Part shown: positions 1 to 9,085 of the stretch, piece after piece | Numbering within the stretch: the stretch's first letter is position 1 | How the letters are laid out: every line of letters starts with the position of its first letter | From: JADJTT01 sp049306275 | GTDB lineage: Bacteria > Bacteroidota > Bacteroidia > Chitinophagales > Saprospiraceae | DNA length: 64,000 bases | Reading direction: 5' to 3' | Assembly: GCA_049306275.1 (NCBI GenBank) | Contig: JBAQQB010000132.1 | Span: 1-64,000 of the forward strand | Notes under the pieces: model-generated | Database searches by the model: none | The model's input: only the letters and a program-made list of their open reading frames with translations | Told to the model about the DNA's origin: nothing | Position numbers and translations under genes: made by a program

Positions 1-83
1 AGGCTCTTTATCCGTTTTGCTCAGACAGTAGCCAGCCCATGCCAGGTCCGCAGGAGCCGGAACATCGAAGGGGGCTTCATTCC

Positions 84-110
84 AGCCGGTTTCTTGACGG
101 CAAACCGGCT
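84..110. terminator. Hairpin, possible terminator of an off-window gene
   Basis: Perfect 9-bp inverted repeat AGCCGGTTT / AAACCGGCT with a 9-nt spacer. No T-run follows. It probably ends a transcript that starts left of the window. The rest of bases 1-236 shows no convincing gene. Confidence 0.35.
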
Positions 111-148
111 AAGGCCGGGAGGGTATACAGAACAATCCATAGCAGCCA

Positions 149-163
149 GGTGAGACAGGATTG
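149..163 (+). repeat. 15-bp direct repeat, copy 1
   Basis: GGTGAGACAGGATTG, identical to 809-823. This copy starts a degenerate run of CAGGAT-like units (about 156-195) just upstream of the DUF2442-HTH gene. Confidence 0.6.
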
Positions 164-223
164 GACAGGATGGTGTCGGATCGTCAGGATTGTCTTTTGG
201 GGGATCATGAATTTTTTTTAAAA

Positions 224-255
224 GTTGACTATTTAATCAACCTGCTTTATTTTTG
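224..255 (+). promoter_or_regulatory. Promoter with inverted repeat before the DUF2442-HTH gene
   Basis: TATTTTTG at 248-255 matches the Bacteroidota -7 consensus TAnnTTTG, with TTGAC at 225-229 in a plausible -33 position. The dyad GTTGA...TCAAC (224-228 and 237-241) covers the -33 region and could be the regulator's own operator. Confidence 0.55.
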
Positions 256-287
256 CACAAACCATTCCCAAAGGTGAATTTCCTCGC

Positions 288-812
288 ATGAAAGCACTCA
301 GGAGCATACCCCGGATATTGAAAATCAACAAGATAGAAGGCTACGTCGTATCCTGTCTTTTTAACAATGGAGAATCGCGGCTGATCGACTTTAAAAAGCT
401 GTTTGAAGAGGTTTTCCGGATTGGGGAGGGCGACCCCGCCATGCCTTTGCTGCGGGATTACGAAGCTTTCCGGCAGTTGCAGGTCATCGGCAACACGATC
501 GGGTGGATGAATGCGGGCATTTATGCGAAAGATTCGGAAGGGCGGGAGGTTTTTTACCACTACGACCTCGACCCCATCGTGCTGTACAACAACAGCGAGC
601 CGGACCCCGAGCGCAATCCCGACATCGGGAAGATGATCAGGCAGGCGCGAAAGGAAGAGGGCCTCACCCAGGAAGAGCTCGCGCACCGCACGGGCACTAC
701 CAAGCACTACATCTCCCGGCTGGAGAACAACAAAGCCGATATCGAGGTGCTGACGCTGAAGAAGATTGTGGAGGCGGGGTTGGGGAGGAGGCTGGAGATT
801 AGTGTCCGGTGA
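288..812 (+). CDS. DUF2442 domain / XRE helix-turn-helix fusion protein
   Basis: 174 residues in two parts. Residues 1-85 look like DUF2442, a small domain of toxin-antitoxin-like loci, with a conserved block ending in LIDFKKLFEE. Residues about 110-174 are a Cro/C1-type HTH with the recognition segment TKHYISRLENNKADIE. The likely role is a DNA-binding antitoxin or autoregulator. No RelE/HigB-like toxin is next to it, so it is either an orphan or regulates the defence genes that follow 118 bp downstream. The ATG lies 33 bp after a TAnnTTTG promoter. The stop codon falls inside the second copy of a 15-bp direct repeat, so the gene is flanked by repeats. The domain call is good; partner and target are unknown. 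Confidence 0.8.
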   Translation: MKALRSIPRILKINKIEGYVVSCLFNNGESRLIDFKKLFEEVFRIGEGDPAMPLLRDYEAFRQLQVIGNTIGWMNAGIYAKDSEGREVFYHYDLDPIVLYNNSEPDPERNPDIGKMIRQARKEEGLTQEELAHRTGTTKHYISRLENNKADIEVLTLKKIVEAGLGRRLEISVR

Positions 813-823
813 GACAGGATTGT
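809..823 (+). repeat. 15-bp direct repeat, copy 2
   Basis: GGTGAGACAGGATTG again. It contains the TGA stop of the DUF2442-HTH gene (810-812). Confidence 0.6.
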
Positions 824-929
824 TTTTCCCATTTTTTCTGTCATCTCCCCGACTACTTCGTGCGTGCACTGTTGCACAAATGCAGGCAATTGCATATATT
901 GCTTTTTTTGAATAAACGCCCCGGTGTCT

Positions 930-1775
930 ATGGCCCTTGACTGGACCCCGCAAGAGATTGAGTGGATATTGGAGGATTATTTCCGGATGCTGGAGCTGGA
1001 GATAAGGGGGGAGAGGTATAGCAAAAAGGCGTTCCGGGAAATGCTGAGGCCCAGGCTGACCGGGCGCAGCGAGGGCTCTGTGGAGTTCAAGCATCAGAAT
1101 ATCAGCGCGGTGTTGGTGAAATACGGGCTGCCTTACATTTCGGGGTACAAGCCGCGGTTCAATTACCAGCATTTGCTGGAGGAAGCGGTGCTGGACTACA
1201 TCGAGCGGCAGCCCCGGCTCGATCCCTTGTTCCTGGATTTTGCTTCGCAACAGCCGCACGCGCCCTCCCGGATGCCGGATTTCGGCAGGCTGGAAGTGCC
1301 GGCCCCCGCTCCTGCTATGGTTTCTGAGTCAGAGGCTCCGGCTTATGGGCGTTCCCACCGGTTGGTAAAGCCCGACTATTTGGAGCTCGAGCATCGCAAC
1401 CGCCTGCTCGGCGCGCAGGGCGAGCAGCTGATCTTCGAATACGAGCAATGGCGCCTCCGCCGCGCCGGCAAATCAACCCTCGCCGACCGTGTGGAATGGA
1501 TATCCAAAGACCGGGGCGACGGCGCGGGGTTCGACATTCTTTCCAGGAATGAGAACGGCACGGACCGTTATATCGAAGTCAAGACCACCAAACTCGGCAA
1601 ACTGACGCCCATTTATGTGACGCGGAATGAGCTGGAGTTTTCGAGGCGGCATGAGGCTGGGTATCGCGTGTACCGGTTGTTCAAGTATGGGAGTGATACT
1701 CGGTTTTTTGTGAGGGAGGGGGCGATTGATAGGGGGTGGAGATTGGAGGCTAGGGAGTGGGTGGGAAAATTTTGA
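930..1775 (+). CDS. DUF3883 domain protein (PD-(D/E)XK-like), defence associated
   Basis: 281 residues from the ATG at 930; a GTG two codons upstream is the alternative. The C-terminal third matches DUF3883, a restriction-endonuclease-like domain common in defence islands. An AQGEQLIFEYE block is followed by GAGFDILS and then YIEVKTTK, which would supply the D and E-x-K residues of a nuclease core. The N-terminal part (DWTPQEIEWILEDYF) is typical of proteins joined to DUF3883 but has no assigned function. The gene is GC-rich, unlike the AT-rich GmrSD-type gene that follows after 17 bp and may be cotranscribed. A small dyad GTGCA-CTGT-TGCAC lies upstream at 864-877. Whether the fold cuts DNA or only binds it cannot be told from sequence. 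Confidence 0.75.
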   Translation: MALDWTPQEIEWILEDYFRMLELEIRGERYSKKAFREMLRPRLTGRSEGSVEFKHQNISAVLVKYGLPYISGYKPRFNYQHLLEEAVLDYIERQPRLDPLFLDFASQQPHAPSRMPDFGRLEVPAPAPAMVSESEAPAYGRSHRLVKPDYLELEHRNRLLGAQGEQLIFEYEQWRLRRAGKSTLADRVEWISKDRGDGAGFDILSRNENGTDRYIEVKTTKLGKLTPIYVTRNELEFSRRHEAGYRVYRLFKYGSDTRFFVREGAIDRGWRLEAREWVGKF

Positions 1776-1792
1776 AGCAAAAAATATAAAAT

Positions 1793-3898
1793 ATGCAAGA
1801 CCTTGAATCTTTAAAGAGTATTTTCAAAGATAGGATTTTTAAAATCCCCGACTATCAAAGAGGGTTTGCCTGGACAAAAAAACAGTTAACGGATTTTTGG
1901 GAAGATCTAATTAATTTGCCTCAAGACAGGCTTCATTATACCGGCTTGCTATCACTGAAAAAAGTTGAAAGAACCACCTGGACAAAGTGGAATGAAGAAA
2001 AATGGCTAATCGAAGATAGAGGTTACAAACCTTTTCATATTGTTGATGGACAGCAAAGATTGACCACCTTTGTCATATTTATCCAAGCGATAGTTGAGGT
2101 GATATCTGCACTTCCTGAAAATTCGACAAAAAACGAGTCGGAAATTTACCTGGGAACTTTTAGTGTTGAAGATATCAAAGAAGAGTATATTTCTATTCAG
2201 AAGCCACCCCAATACATTATCAATACTTATAAGTTTGGATATGAGGTTGACAACCCAAGTTTTAAATTCTTAAGGCATAGTATTTTTAAAGAGCCTGCAG
2301 GAGGAAGCATTCAACAAACTTTTTACACTCTCAACCTTGAAAACGCAAAAAGATTTTTCATTGAAAATCTTCAGGAATATTTAAACATCTATGGCCTATC
2401 TGAAGTGGAAATTTTGTTTAAAAAACTAACTCAGAACTTTAAGTTCAACCTCTATGAAATAAGCGATGATTTTGATGTTTTCGTAGCCTTCGAGACGATG
2501 AATAACCGAGGGAAAAAACTTTCAAACCTTGAACTACTAAAAAATAGACTAATTTATCTGACAACCCTTTATGAAGATCATGAACTAAAGCCAGATGTCA
2601 GATTAAACTTAAGAGAAAAAATAAACGATGCATGGAAAGAAGTATATCACCAACTTGGCAGAAATAAAAAAAGCCCCCTCAATGACGACGATTTCCTAAC
2701 TGCTCACTGGATAATGTACTTCCAATATTCAAGGGAAAAGGGAGACGACTATATTCGATTCTTACTTGAAGAAAAGTTTACACCTCAAAATATTTACTCC
2801 AAAAAGGAAGTAAAACTAAGTTCAATTGAAGCATTCCAAGAGATTAAAGATGAAAGTGACGAACAGGAAGAAATTGAGGACAACGGGGAGAATGAAGAAT
2901 TTGTTCTAAGGGCAAAGCTTTCACCAAAGGAAATTGAAAATTATGTAAATAGCCTTAAGTCGGCAGCAGTCCATTGGTACAACACCTTTAATCCCCTCAA
3001 TAATTCTGATCTTACTGACGAAGAAAGCCTTTGGATTGATAGATTAAACAGAATTGGTTTTATCTACTTCAGGCCGCTGGTTACAGCTTCCTTTCTGTCG
3101 AAAGATGTTACTGTCAAAGAAAGAATTTCTCTATTCACGGCAATTGAGCGATTCATTTTCATAGCATTCAGAATGGGACGTGCTTTCTCAACCTATCGGA
3201 ATAGTGAATTTTTCAAGGCTGCCAGGCAACTTCGGAACGGAGAGTTAACAATTGAGGAAATAATCGAAAACATCGAATCCCGAATGGCTTGGTCCTTCTA
3301 TCTAGCCGAAGAGGTTGAAGAAGTTTACTTTGATTATGAACACTTCAAAAAATACATCCAAAAGAAGTTCCAAAACGGAGCAGGTTTTTATAATTGGAAT
3401 GGCCTAAGATACTTCCTCTATGAGTATGAAATGGAAAAATTAAGATCTAGAGGCAGCCAAAAAATAGACTGGAAATTATTTGTGAAAAGTGAAAAGGATA
3501 AGATATCAATTGAACACATTTACCCGCAAACAGCTGATCATAAGTGTTGGGAAAAATCATTTAAAAAATATAGCCAACCCCAAAAAGATTATCTAAAAGG
3601 AAGTTTAGGCAACCTTTTGCCTTTGTCTCAAAGCATTAACTCAAGCTTACAAAATGATTGCTTTGAAGACAAAAAAAAGGCAAAGTACGACGACAAGGGT
3701 AATAAATTAAGACAGGGTTATAATGATGGATCCCATTCAGAAATTGAAGTATCAAACCTCCCAGATTGGAATGCGGAAGAAATTCTAACTCGAGGCATCA
3801 AACTACTGGAATTTATGGAGAGAAGATGGAACTTGAAGTTCCAAGATAAAGAATCAATGGTAAATCTTCTTTTTCTTGACTTTATGTACGAATCTTGA
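1793..3898 (+). CDS. GmrSD-type DUF262/DUF1524 restriction endonuclease
   Basis: 701 residues. The N-terminus is a DUF262 (GmrS-like) domain with IPDYQRGFAW (residues 18-27) and the nucleotide-binding DGQQR motif near residue 85. The C-terminus is a DUF1524 (GmrD-like) His-Me finger nuclease, with EHIYPQ near residue 573 followed by the GNLLPLSQSIN block and a lysine-rich stretch. Single-chain proteins of this layout are type IV restriction enzymes that use NTP and attack modified DNA such as glucosylated phage DNA. An acidic low-complexity stretch (about residues 350-370) separates the halves. The gene is clearly AT-richer than both neighbours, which suggests separate acquisition. It starts 17 bp after the DUF3883 gene. 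Its 3' end abuts the damaged-looking 5' end of the helicase gene. Confidence 0.88.
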   Translation: MQDLESLKSIFKDRIFKIPDYQRGFAWTKKQLTDFWEDLINLPQDRLHYTGLLSLKKVERTTWTKWNEEKWLIEDRGYKPFHIVDGQQRLTTFVIFIQAIVEVISALPENSTKNESEIYLGTFSVEDIKEEYISIQKPPQYIINTYKFGYEVDNPSFKFLRHSIFKEPAGGSIQQTFYTLNLENAKRFFIENLQEYLNIYGLSEVEILFKKLTQNFKFNLYEISDDFDVFVAFETMNNRGKKLSNLELLKNRLIYLTTLYEDHELKPDVRLNLREKINDAWKEVYHQLGRNKKSPLNDDDFLTAHWIMYFQYSREKGDDYIRFLLEEKFTPQNIYSKKEVKLSSIEAFQEIKDESDEQEEIEDNGENEEFVLRAKLSPKEIENYVNSLKSAAVHWYNTFNPLNNSDLTDEESLWIDRLNRIGFIYFRPLVTASFLSKDVTVKERISLFTAIERFIFIAFRMGRAFSTYRNSEFFKAARQLRNGELTIEEIIENIESRMAWSFYLAEEVEEVYFDYEHFKKYIQKKFQNGAGFYNWNGLRYFLYEYEMEKLRSRGSQKIDWKLFVKSEKDKISIEHIYPQTADHKCWEKSFKKYSQPQKDYLKGSLGNLLPLSQSINSSLQNDCFEDKKKAKYDDKGNKLRQGYNDGSHSEIEVSNLPDWNAEEILTRGIKLLEFMERRWNLKFQDKESMVNLLFLDFMYES

Positions 3899-4028
3899 GT
3901 AAAGCATTATTTAAAGAAAAACCTCCATCACCATCTCACCCCTAACCCCATACCACGCCAAACTATTCGCCTGCGAGCTGACCAAGCAGAGCCCGTCGAA
4001 TAGCATCCAGAAACTGGCTTCTACGCTC

Positions 4029-6818
4029 GTGGATGCACAGGTCGACCTCAACCCGCATCAGGTGGAGGCGGCGCTGTTTGCGTTCCGGTCGCCGCTGTCG
4101 AAAGGGGCGATACTGGCGGATGAAGTGGGACTTGGGAAAACCATCGAGGCGGGCCTCGTCATCTCCCAGAAATGGGCGGAACGCAAACGCAACATCCTCA
4201 TCATCGCGCCTTCCAGCTTGCGCAAGCAGTGGAACCAGGAACTGGCCGACAAGTTCTTCATACCCTCCGCCGTGCTGGATGCAAAGGCTTTCAACGAGGA
4301 GATCAAAGCCGGCAACCTCAATCCCTTCGAACAAAAAGACAAGATCGTCATCTGCTCTTTTCACTTCGCCCGGAACAAGGCGAGCTATATCGAACACAGC
4401 CGCTGGGATCTGGTCGTCATCGACGAGGCGCATAAATTGCGCAACGTGTATAAGCCAGGCAACAAGATCGGCAAAGCCATCAAGGAGGCGCTGAGGGAAA
4501 CGCCCAAACTCCTCCTCACCGCTACCCCGCTCCAAAACTCCCTGCTGGAACTCTACGGACTGATCAGCATCATCGACGATTTTACCTTCGGCGACCTGAA
4601 GAGCTTCAAACAGCAATACGCCAGGCTCGACGAATCGGCTTTCTCCGAACTCAAAGAACGCCTCCGCCCGGTCTGCAAACGGACCCTGCGCCGCGATGTG
4701 CTGGAATACATCAAGTACACCAACCGCAACGCCATACTGCAAACGTTCGAACCCTACAGCGACGAACAACAACTCTACAACCTGGTTTCCAACTACCTCC
4801 AAAAACCGGCCCTCTACGCCCTCCCGGCCAGCCAGCGGAAGCTGATGACCCTCATCCTGCGCAAGCTGCTCGCTTCTTCCAGCTATGCCATCTCCGGCAC
4901 CTTGCAGCGGTTGCTGGAGAAACTCGCCGCAATGAAACGAAACAACAGGCCGGCAGCCGGCGCCCTCAGCCGGGAACTCGAAGAGGACTACGAGGCGATG
5001 GACGAAACCGAGGACGAATGGTATGAAGAAGAAGAGGAAGTTCTTGAAGACTACCAATCCTTCTTTTCTCTGGAGGAACTGGAAGAAATCAACCGCGAAA
5101 TAGACGAACTCCAAGCATTCAGCGAACTGGCCCACTCCATCCGGCGCAACGCCAAGGGAGAGGCGCTCCTGACTGCCCTGAAAACCGGCTTCGCTGAAAT
5201 GGAGAAACAAGGCGCCAACCGCAAAGCCATCATCTTTACCGAGTCGCGCCGCACTCAGGAATACCTGAAAGACCTGCTGGAACAAAACGGCTATGCCGGG
5301 AAAATCGTCCTCTTCAACGGTACCAATAACGGCGCCGACGCCAACCGCACCTACCAGCAATGGCTCGTCAAACACCATGGTACCGACCGGATATCGGGCG
5401 CAAAATCGGCCGACCAGCGGGCGGCGCTGGTGGACTACTTCCGCGATGAAGCCACCATCATGCTGGCTACCGAGGCCGCCGCGGAAGGCATCAACCTGCA
5501 ATTCTGCTCCCTGCTGGTCAACTACGACCTGCCCTGGAACCCCCAGCGAATCGAACAACGCATCGGCCGCTGCCACCGCTACGGCCAGCGCTTCGACGTG
5601 GTGGTCGTCAATTTTCTCAACGCGAAAAACGCAGCCGACAAACGGGTGTACCAACTGCTCAACGAGAAGTTCCACCTCTTCAACGGCGTTTTCGGCGCGA
5701 GCGACGAAGTGCTGGGTAGCATCGAATCGGGCGTCGATTTCGAAAAACGCATCGCCGATATCTACCAGAACTGCCGGACCGAGGAGGAGATACAGGCCTC
5801 TTTCGACGCCCTTCAGGCGGAAATGGACGAGCAGATACAAGCCCAGATGGGCGTTACCAAACAAAAATTGCTCGACCACTTCGACGAGGAAGTGCACGAA
5901 AAACTGCGCATCAGCCTGGAACAAAGCCGCGAATACCTCAACAAATACGAAAACTGGCTCTGGCAACTCACCCGCTTCGCCCTCGACGGCAAAGCGCTGT
6001 TCAGTGACAACGGCCTATACTCCTTCACCATCGAACAGCCGCCCTTTGCCGACACGCCGGTCCCTTCCGGAAAATACTGCCTCGGAAAAAACCGGGAAGA
6101 TGCTCACATCTACCGCATCGGCCACCCTCTGGCTCAACGGATCATTCAGGGCGCAAAGGAGGCTTCCCTGCCGCCGCGCCAACTCGTTTTCGACTATTCC
6201 GGAACGCAGAAGATCATCTCCATCCTCGAGCCGCTCGTCGGCAAATCGGGCTGGCTCAGGGCCGCCAACCTGAAGATCGAATCTTTTGAAACGGAAGACC
6301 ATGTCCTACTCAGCGCCGTTACCGACGATGGACAGGCGCTAGACACCGGGCAATGCCAGCGCCTTTTCTCCCTGCCGGCACGGGTCGATCCCGGCCACAT
6401 CTCCCCTCCCCCAACCGCCTTTATCGCCCTCGACAACCGCCTCAATGAGTTGAAACAACAAATCGTCCTGGAAAACATGGAGCGCAACGCCGCCTTCTTC
6501 GATGATGAAATGGACAAACTCGAGCACTGGGCCGACGATGTCAAGAAAAGCCTCGAAATCGAACTCCGCCATCTGGAACAGGAAATCAAAGCCCGCAAAA
6601 CCGAAGCCCGCAAAATCCTCAACCTCCAGGACAAAGTAGCGGAACAACGCGCCATCAAAGAGCTCGAAAAGCGCCGCAACGACCTGCGCCGCAACCTCTA
6701 CCAGACACAAGATGAGGTGGAGGAGAAGAAGGAAGCATTGATCGATGCGATCGAGCAGAAAATGAAACAAAGTGTCGTATTGACGGAACTATTCTCCATC
6801 CGATGGGTGTTAAGATAA
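4029..6818 (+). CDS. SNF2-family helicase, defence associated; true N-terminus probably lies upstream
   Basis: 929 residues from the GTG at 4029. It has Walker A ADEVGLGKT (about 30-38), DEAH (about 131-134), an acidic insert (about 317-345), a helicase C-terminal lobe with EGINLQFCSLLVNYDLPWN and QRIGRCHRYGQ (about 485-525), and a C-terminal coiled coil (about 820-915). It belongs to the RapA-like SNF2 group that accompanies type III-like methyltransferase/Res genes. The reading frame continues upstream to the stop at 3912-3914 and encodes TPYHAKLFACELTKQ plus a further block that I recall as the family's normal N-terminus. That stretch contains no ATG, GTG or TTG, so the start was lost, is non-standard (ATC at 3927 or 3933) or was cut off when the AT-rich upstream gene arrived. 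Confidence 0.85.
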   Translation: MDAQVDLNPHQVEAALFAFRSPLSKGAILADEVGLGKTIEAGLVISQKWAERKRNILIIAPSSLRKQWNQELADKFFIPSAVLDAKAFNEEIKAGNLNPFEQKDKIVICSFHFARNKASYIEHSRWDLVVIDEAHKLRNVYKPGNKIGKAIKEALRETPKLLLTATPLQNSLLELYGLISIIDDFTFGDLKSFKQQYARLDESAFSELKERLRPVCKRTLRRDVLEYIKYTNRNAILQTFEPYSDEQQLYNLVSNYLQKPALYALPASQRKLMTLILRKLLASSSYAISGTLQRLLEKLAAMKRNNRPAAGALSRELEEDYEAMDETEDEWYEEEEEVLEDYQSFFSLEELEEINREIDELQAFSELAHSIRRNAKGEALLTALKTGFAEMEKQGANRKAIIFTESRRTQEYLKDLLEQNGYAGKIVLFNGTNNGADANRTYQQWLVKHHGTDRISGAKSADQRAALVDYFRDEATIMLATEAAAEGINLQFCSLLVNYDLPWNPQRIEQRIGRCHRYGQRFDVVVVNFLNAKNAADKRVYQLLNEKFHLFNGVFGASDEVLGSIESGVDFEKRIADIYQNCRTEEEIQASFDALQAEMDEQIQAQMGVTKQKLLDHFDEEVHEKLRISLEQSREYLNKYENWLWQLTRFALDGKALFSDNGLYSFTIEQPPFADTPVPSGKYCLGKNREDAHIYRIGHPLAQRIIQGAKEASLPPRQLVFDYSGTQKIISILEPLVGKSGWLRAANLKIESFETEDHVLLSAVTDDGQALDTGQCQRLFSLPARVDPGHISPPPTAFIALDNRLNELKQQIVLENMERNAAFFDDEMDKLEHWADDVKKSLEIELRHLEQEIKARKTEARKILNLQDKVAEQRAIKELEKRRNDLRRNLYQTQDEVEEKKEALIDAIEQKMKQSVVLTELFSIRWVLR

Positions 6819-6858
6819 ATTATGATATAAATTTAACACTTTCTGTTAAAAATAAATA

Positions 6859-6866
6859 TAAATTTG
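6859..6866 (+). promoter_or_regulatory. Promoter -7 element for the XRE-ImmA led operon
   Basis: TAAATTTG is an exact TAnnTTTG match, 46 bp before the ATG at 6913, inside an AT-rich 94-bp gap after the SNF2 gene. It is probably the promoter of the 6913-17211 run. Confidence 0.5.
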
Positions 6867-6912
6867 TTTGTGGACATTACAGAAATTGTAGACTACCACT
6901 GATAACTGACCA

Positions 6913-8037
6913 ATGAGTACCACCCCTCGCAACCAATATCATCCGGAAACCGTCACGCATCCCGGCGAGGACCTGCGCGAAAAACTGGAGGAATTGCAAA
7001 TGACTCCTCTGGAGTTTGCCATTCGCGTGAACAAGCCTGTAAAAACCATCTCTGAAGTACTTAACGGTAAAAGCGCTATCACACCTGAAATGGCTGTAAA
7101 ATTTGAAGATGTCCTGCAAATTCCAGCCAGATTCTGGCTCCGCCGTCAGTACCTACACGATGAATCCATCGCCCGCCAAAAACGCAAGGCAGCAATTAAA
7201 GCCGCCTCTGCCTGGGCAAAAGAATTTCCCTACGCTGAAATAGCCAAAAAAGGCTGGGTTCCTTCCACCAACAAACTGGAAGAGAAAGTGGAGGCGCTAT
7301 TCGACTTTTTTGGATTTTCTTCCCATATCTCGTGGGCCAACTACTACCTCAACCAAAAGCTCAAAGCCGCCTTCCGCATCTCCCTCAAACACGCCAAATC
7401 GCCCTACGCCCTCTCCACATGGTTACAACGAGGCGAAAACCTGGCCAGGGATATCCAGGCGCCCGATTACGACCCCAAAAAGCTCAAAGCCGTCCTCCCC
7501 CAACTGAAAGCCATCATGGCCGAACAGCCCGGTGATTTCTTTCAGAAAATAAAAACGCTCTGCCTGACAGCCGGCGTCAAAGTAGTCTATACCCCCGCCC
7601 TCAAGGGCGCTCCTATCAACGGTGCGGCGCGCTGGATCGAGGGCAATACCACTCCGCTTATCCAGCTTTCTTCCCGCTACAAGCGCAACGACGTCTTCTG
7701 GTTCTCCTTTTTCCACGAGATCGGCCATATCCTGCTGCATGGCAAAAAGGATATCTTCCTGGAAGACGGCGGCTACGACGAACAGGATATGGAGAAGGAG
7801 GAAGAAGCCGATGCCTTTGCCATAGAATGGACGCTTCCCTTGAAGCAGGAGGCCATTCTCCGTGAGGCGCTTCCGCTGAACGAGGCTCAAATCCTCGCAT
7901 TCGCGCGCGCGTGGGGCACGCACCCGGGCGTCATCGCAGGGAGGCTGCATTATCTGGAACTCGTTCCGCGCAGCGCATTTACGCAGTTTTTTGTGAAGCT
8001 GGGGGCCGAGGATTTTGGTGTAAAGGAAAATTTGTAA
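6913..8037 (+). CDS. HigA-type HTH / ImmA-IrrE metallopeptidase fusion
   Basis: 374 residues. Residues about 10-95 are a HigA-like XRE domain (HPGEDLREKLEELQMTPLEF, then VNKPVKTISEVLNGKSAI). The C-terminal half is an ImmA/IrrE (DUF955) peptidase with the zinc motif HEIGH near residue 271 and a downstream EEEADAFA block giving the third ligand. Such fusions sense stress or partner proteins and relieve repression, and they often sit in toxin-antitoxin and defence loci. Here it is the first gene of a packed run; the next ATG follows after 1 bp. It has its own TAnnTTTG promoter 46 bp upstream. It probably regulates the operon. No toxin gene is adjacent, so a classical HigBA role is unlikely. Confidence 0.85.
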   Translation: MSTTPRNQYHPETVTHPGEDLREKLEELQMTPLEFAIRVNKPVKTISEVLNGKSAITPEMAVKFEDVLQIPARFWLRRQYLHDESIARQKRKAAIKAASAWAKEFPYAEIAKKGWVPSTNKLEEKVEALFDFFGFSSHISWANYYLNQKLKAAFRISLKHAKSPYALSTWLQRGENLARDIQAPDYDPKKLKAVLPQLKAIMAEQPGDFFQKIKTLCLTAGVKVVYTPALKGAPINGAARWIEGNTTPLIQLSSRYKRNDVFWFSFFHEIGHILLHGKKDIFLEDGGYDEQDMEKEEEADAFAIEWTLPLKQEAILREALPLNEAQILAFARAWGTHPGVIAGRLHYLELVPRSAFTQFFVKLGAEDFGVKENL

Positions 8038-8038
8038 A

Positions 8039-9073
8039 ATGAGTAAAGAAGTCTCCAAAAGCCAAACAATGCTGTTTGCCGAAGTCCGGCAAATGATCGA
8101 AGAAGCGCGGCAAGCAGCCGCCAGGAAAGTTAATGCAGAATTGACCCTGCTCTACTGGAACATCGGCATGCGAATCAACAGAGAAATTCTACAGAATGAC
8201 CGGGCAGGATATGGCGAGGCAATTGTGTCGACACTGTCGTCACAATTGACCAAGGAATATGGGAAAGGCTTTACGGTATCCGCCCTTACACGTATGTGCA
8301 ATTTTCAGGAGAAATTTCCAGACCTTGAGATTGTTGCGACACTGTCGCAACAATTGAGCTGGTCGCACTTCGTTGAAATCCTTCCACTCACTACCGAGTT
8401 GGAACGTACATTTTATACCCAAATGTGCCGGATCGAAAAATGGAGCGTCCGTACCTTGCGGAAAAAGATCCAATCCATGCTTTATGAGCGCACAGCCATT
8501 TCAAAAAAACCTGAAGAACTGGCCAGATTCGAACTTCAGGCACTCTCTGAAAACGACCTGCTAAGCCCCGATCTCATATTTCAAAACCCCTACGTACTTG
8601 ATTTTCTGGGATTGAAAAATACCTATCAGGAACGCGATCTTGAGCAGGCAATCCTCAATAAACTGGAACATTTTCTGTTAGAACTCGGCTCAGGGTTTGC
8701 CTTTGTGGCCAGACAAAAACGCATGATAATTGATGGAAAAGACTTCAAACTGGACCTGCTTTTCTACCACAGGGTTCTTAAGCGTTTAATTGCAATCGAT
8801 CTCAAAATTGGCCCCTTCGAAGCAGCCTACAAAGGCCAGATGGAACTATACCTCCGATGGTTAGAAAAACATGAGATCAAACCTGGCGAAGAACTACCAA
8901 TTGGACTCATCCTCTGCGCCGAGGGGAATCATGAACAAATTGAATTGTTACAACTGGATCAAACCTCTGTCAAAGTTGCGCAGTATATCACCCAATATCT
9001 GCCAAAAGATCTGCTCAAACAGAAATTACATCAGTTTATGGCCGCTTCACGCCGGCAACAGGACAACCAATAA
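8039..9073 (+). CDS. DUF1016 (YhcG-like) PD-(D/E)XK nuclease family protein
   Basis: 344 residues. The N-terminal helical DUF1016 domain (about 10-150) contains NAELTLLYWNIGMRIN and SWSHFVEILPL. The C-terminal nuclease-like domain (about 180-335) contains FKLDLLFYHR and AIDLKIGPFEAAYKGQMELY, giving the D and D-x-K residues of the PD-(D/E)XK core. E. coli YhcG is the namesake, and relatives often sit next to restriction-modification genes. Here it lies between XRE-ImmA (1 bp) and the type III methyltransferase (12 bp), the place where other loci of this kind carry a different small accessory gene. Base composition is intermediate. The nuclease fold is a reliable call; its target is not known. 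Confidence 0.88.
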   Translation: MSKEVSKSQTMLFAEVRQMIEEARQAAARKVNAELTLLYWNIGMRINREILQNDRAGYGEAIVSTLSSQLTKEYGKGFTVSALTRMCNFQEKFPDLEIVATLSQQLSWSHFVEILPLTTELERTFYTQMCRIEKWSVRTLRKKIQSMLYERTAISKKPEELARFELQALSENDLLSPDLIFQNPYVLDFLGLKNTYQERDLEQAILNKLEHFLLELGSGFAFVARQKRMIIDGKDFKLDLLFYHRVLKRLIAIDLKIGPFEAAYKGQMELYLRWLEKHEIKPGEELPIGLILCAEGNHEQIELLQLDQTSVKVAQYITQYLPKDLLKQKLHQFMAASRRQQDNQ

Positions 9074-9085
9074 CCGCCTACTCGC

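Noticed and set aside
39..221. 60-codon plus-strand frame at the left edge
   Set aside because: Repeat-rich sequence with a hairpin, no recognisable protein pattern, and it runs into the DUF2442-HTH promoter region.
237..1259. 340-codon minus-strand frame across the first two genes
   Set aside because: Antisense to two genes with clear domains; its own translation shows no domain pattern and has composition typical of a GC-rich shadow frame.
3963..5966. 667-codon minus-strand frame opposite the SNF2 helicase
   Set aside because: The plus strand carries all helicase motifs in order; the antisense frame is a by-product of high GC and codon bias.
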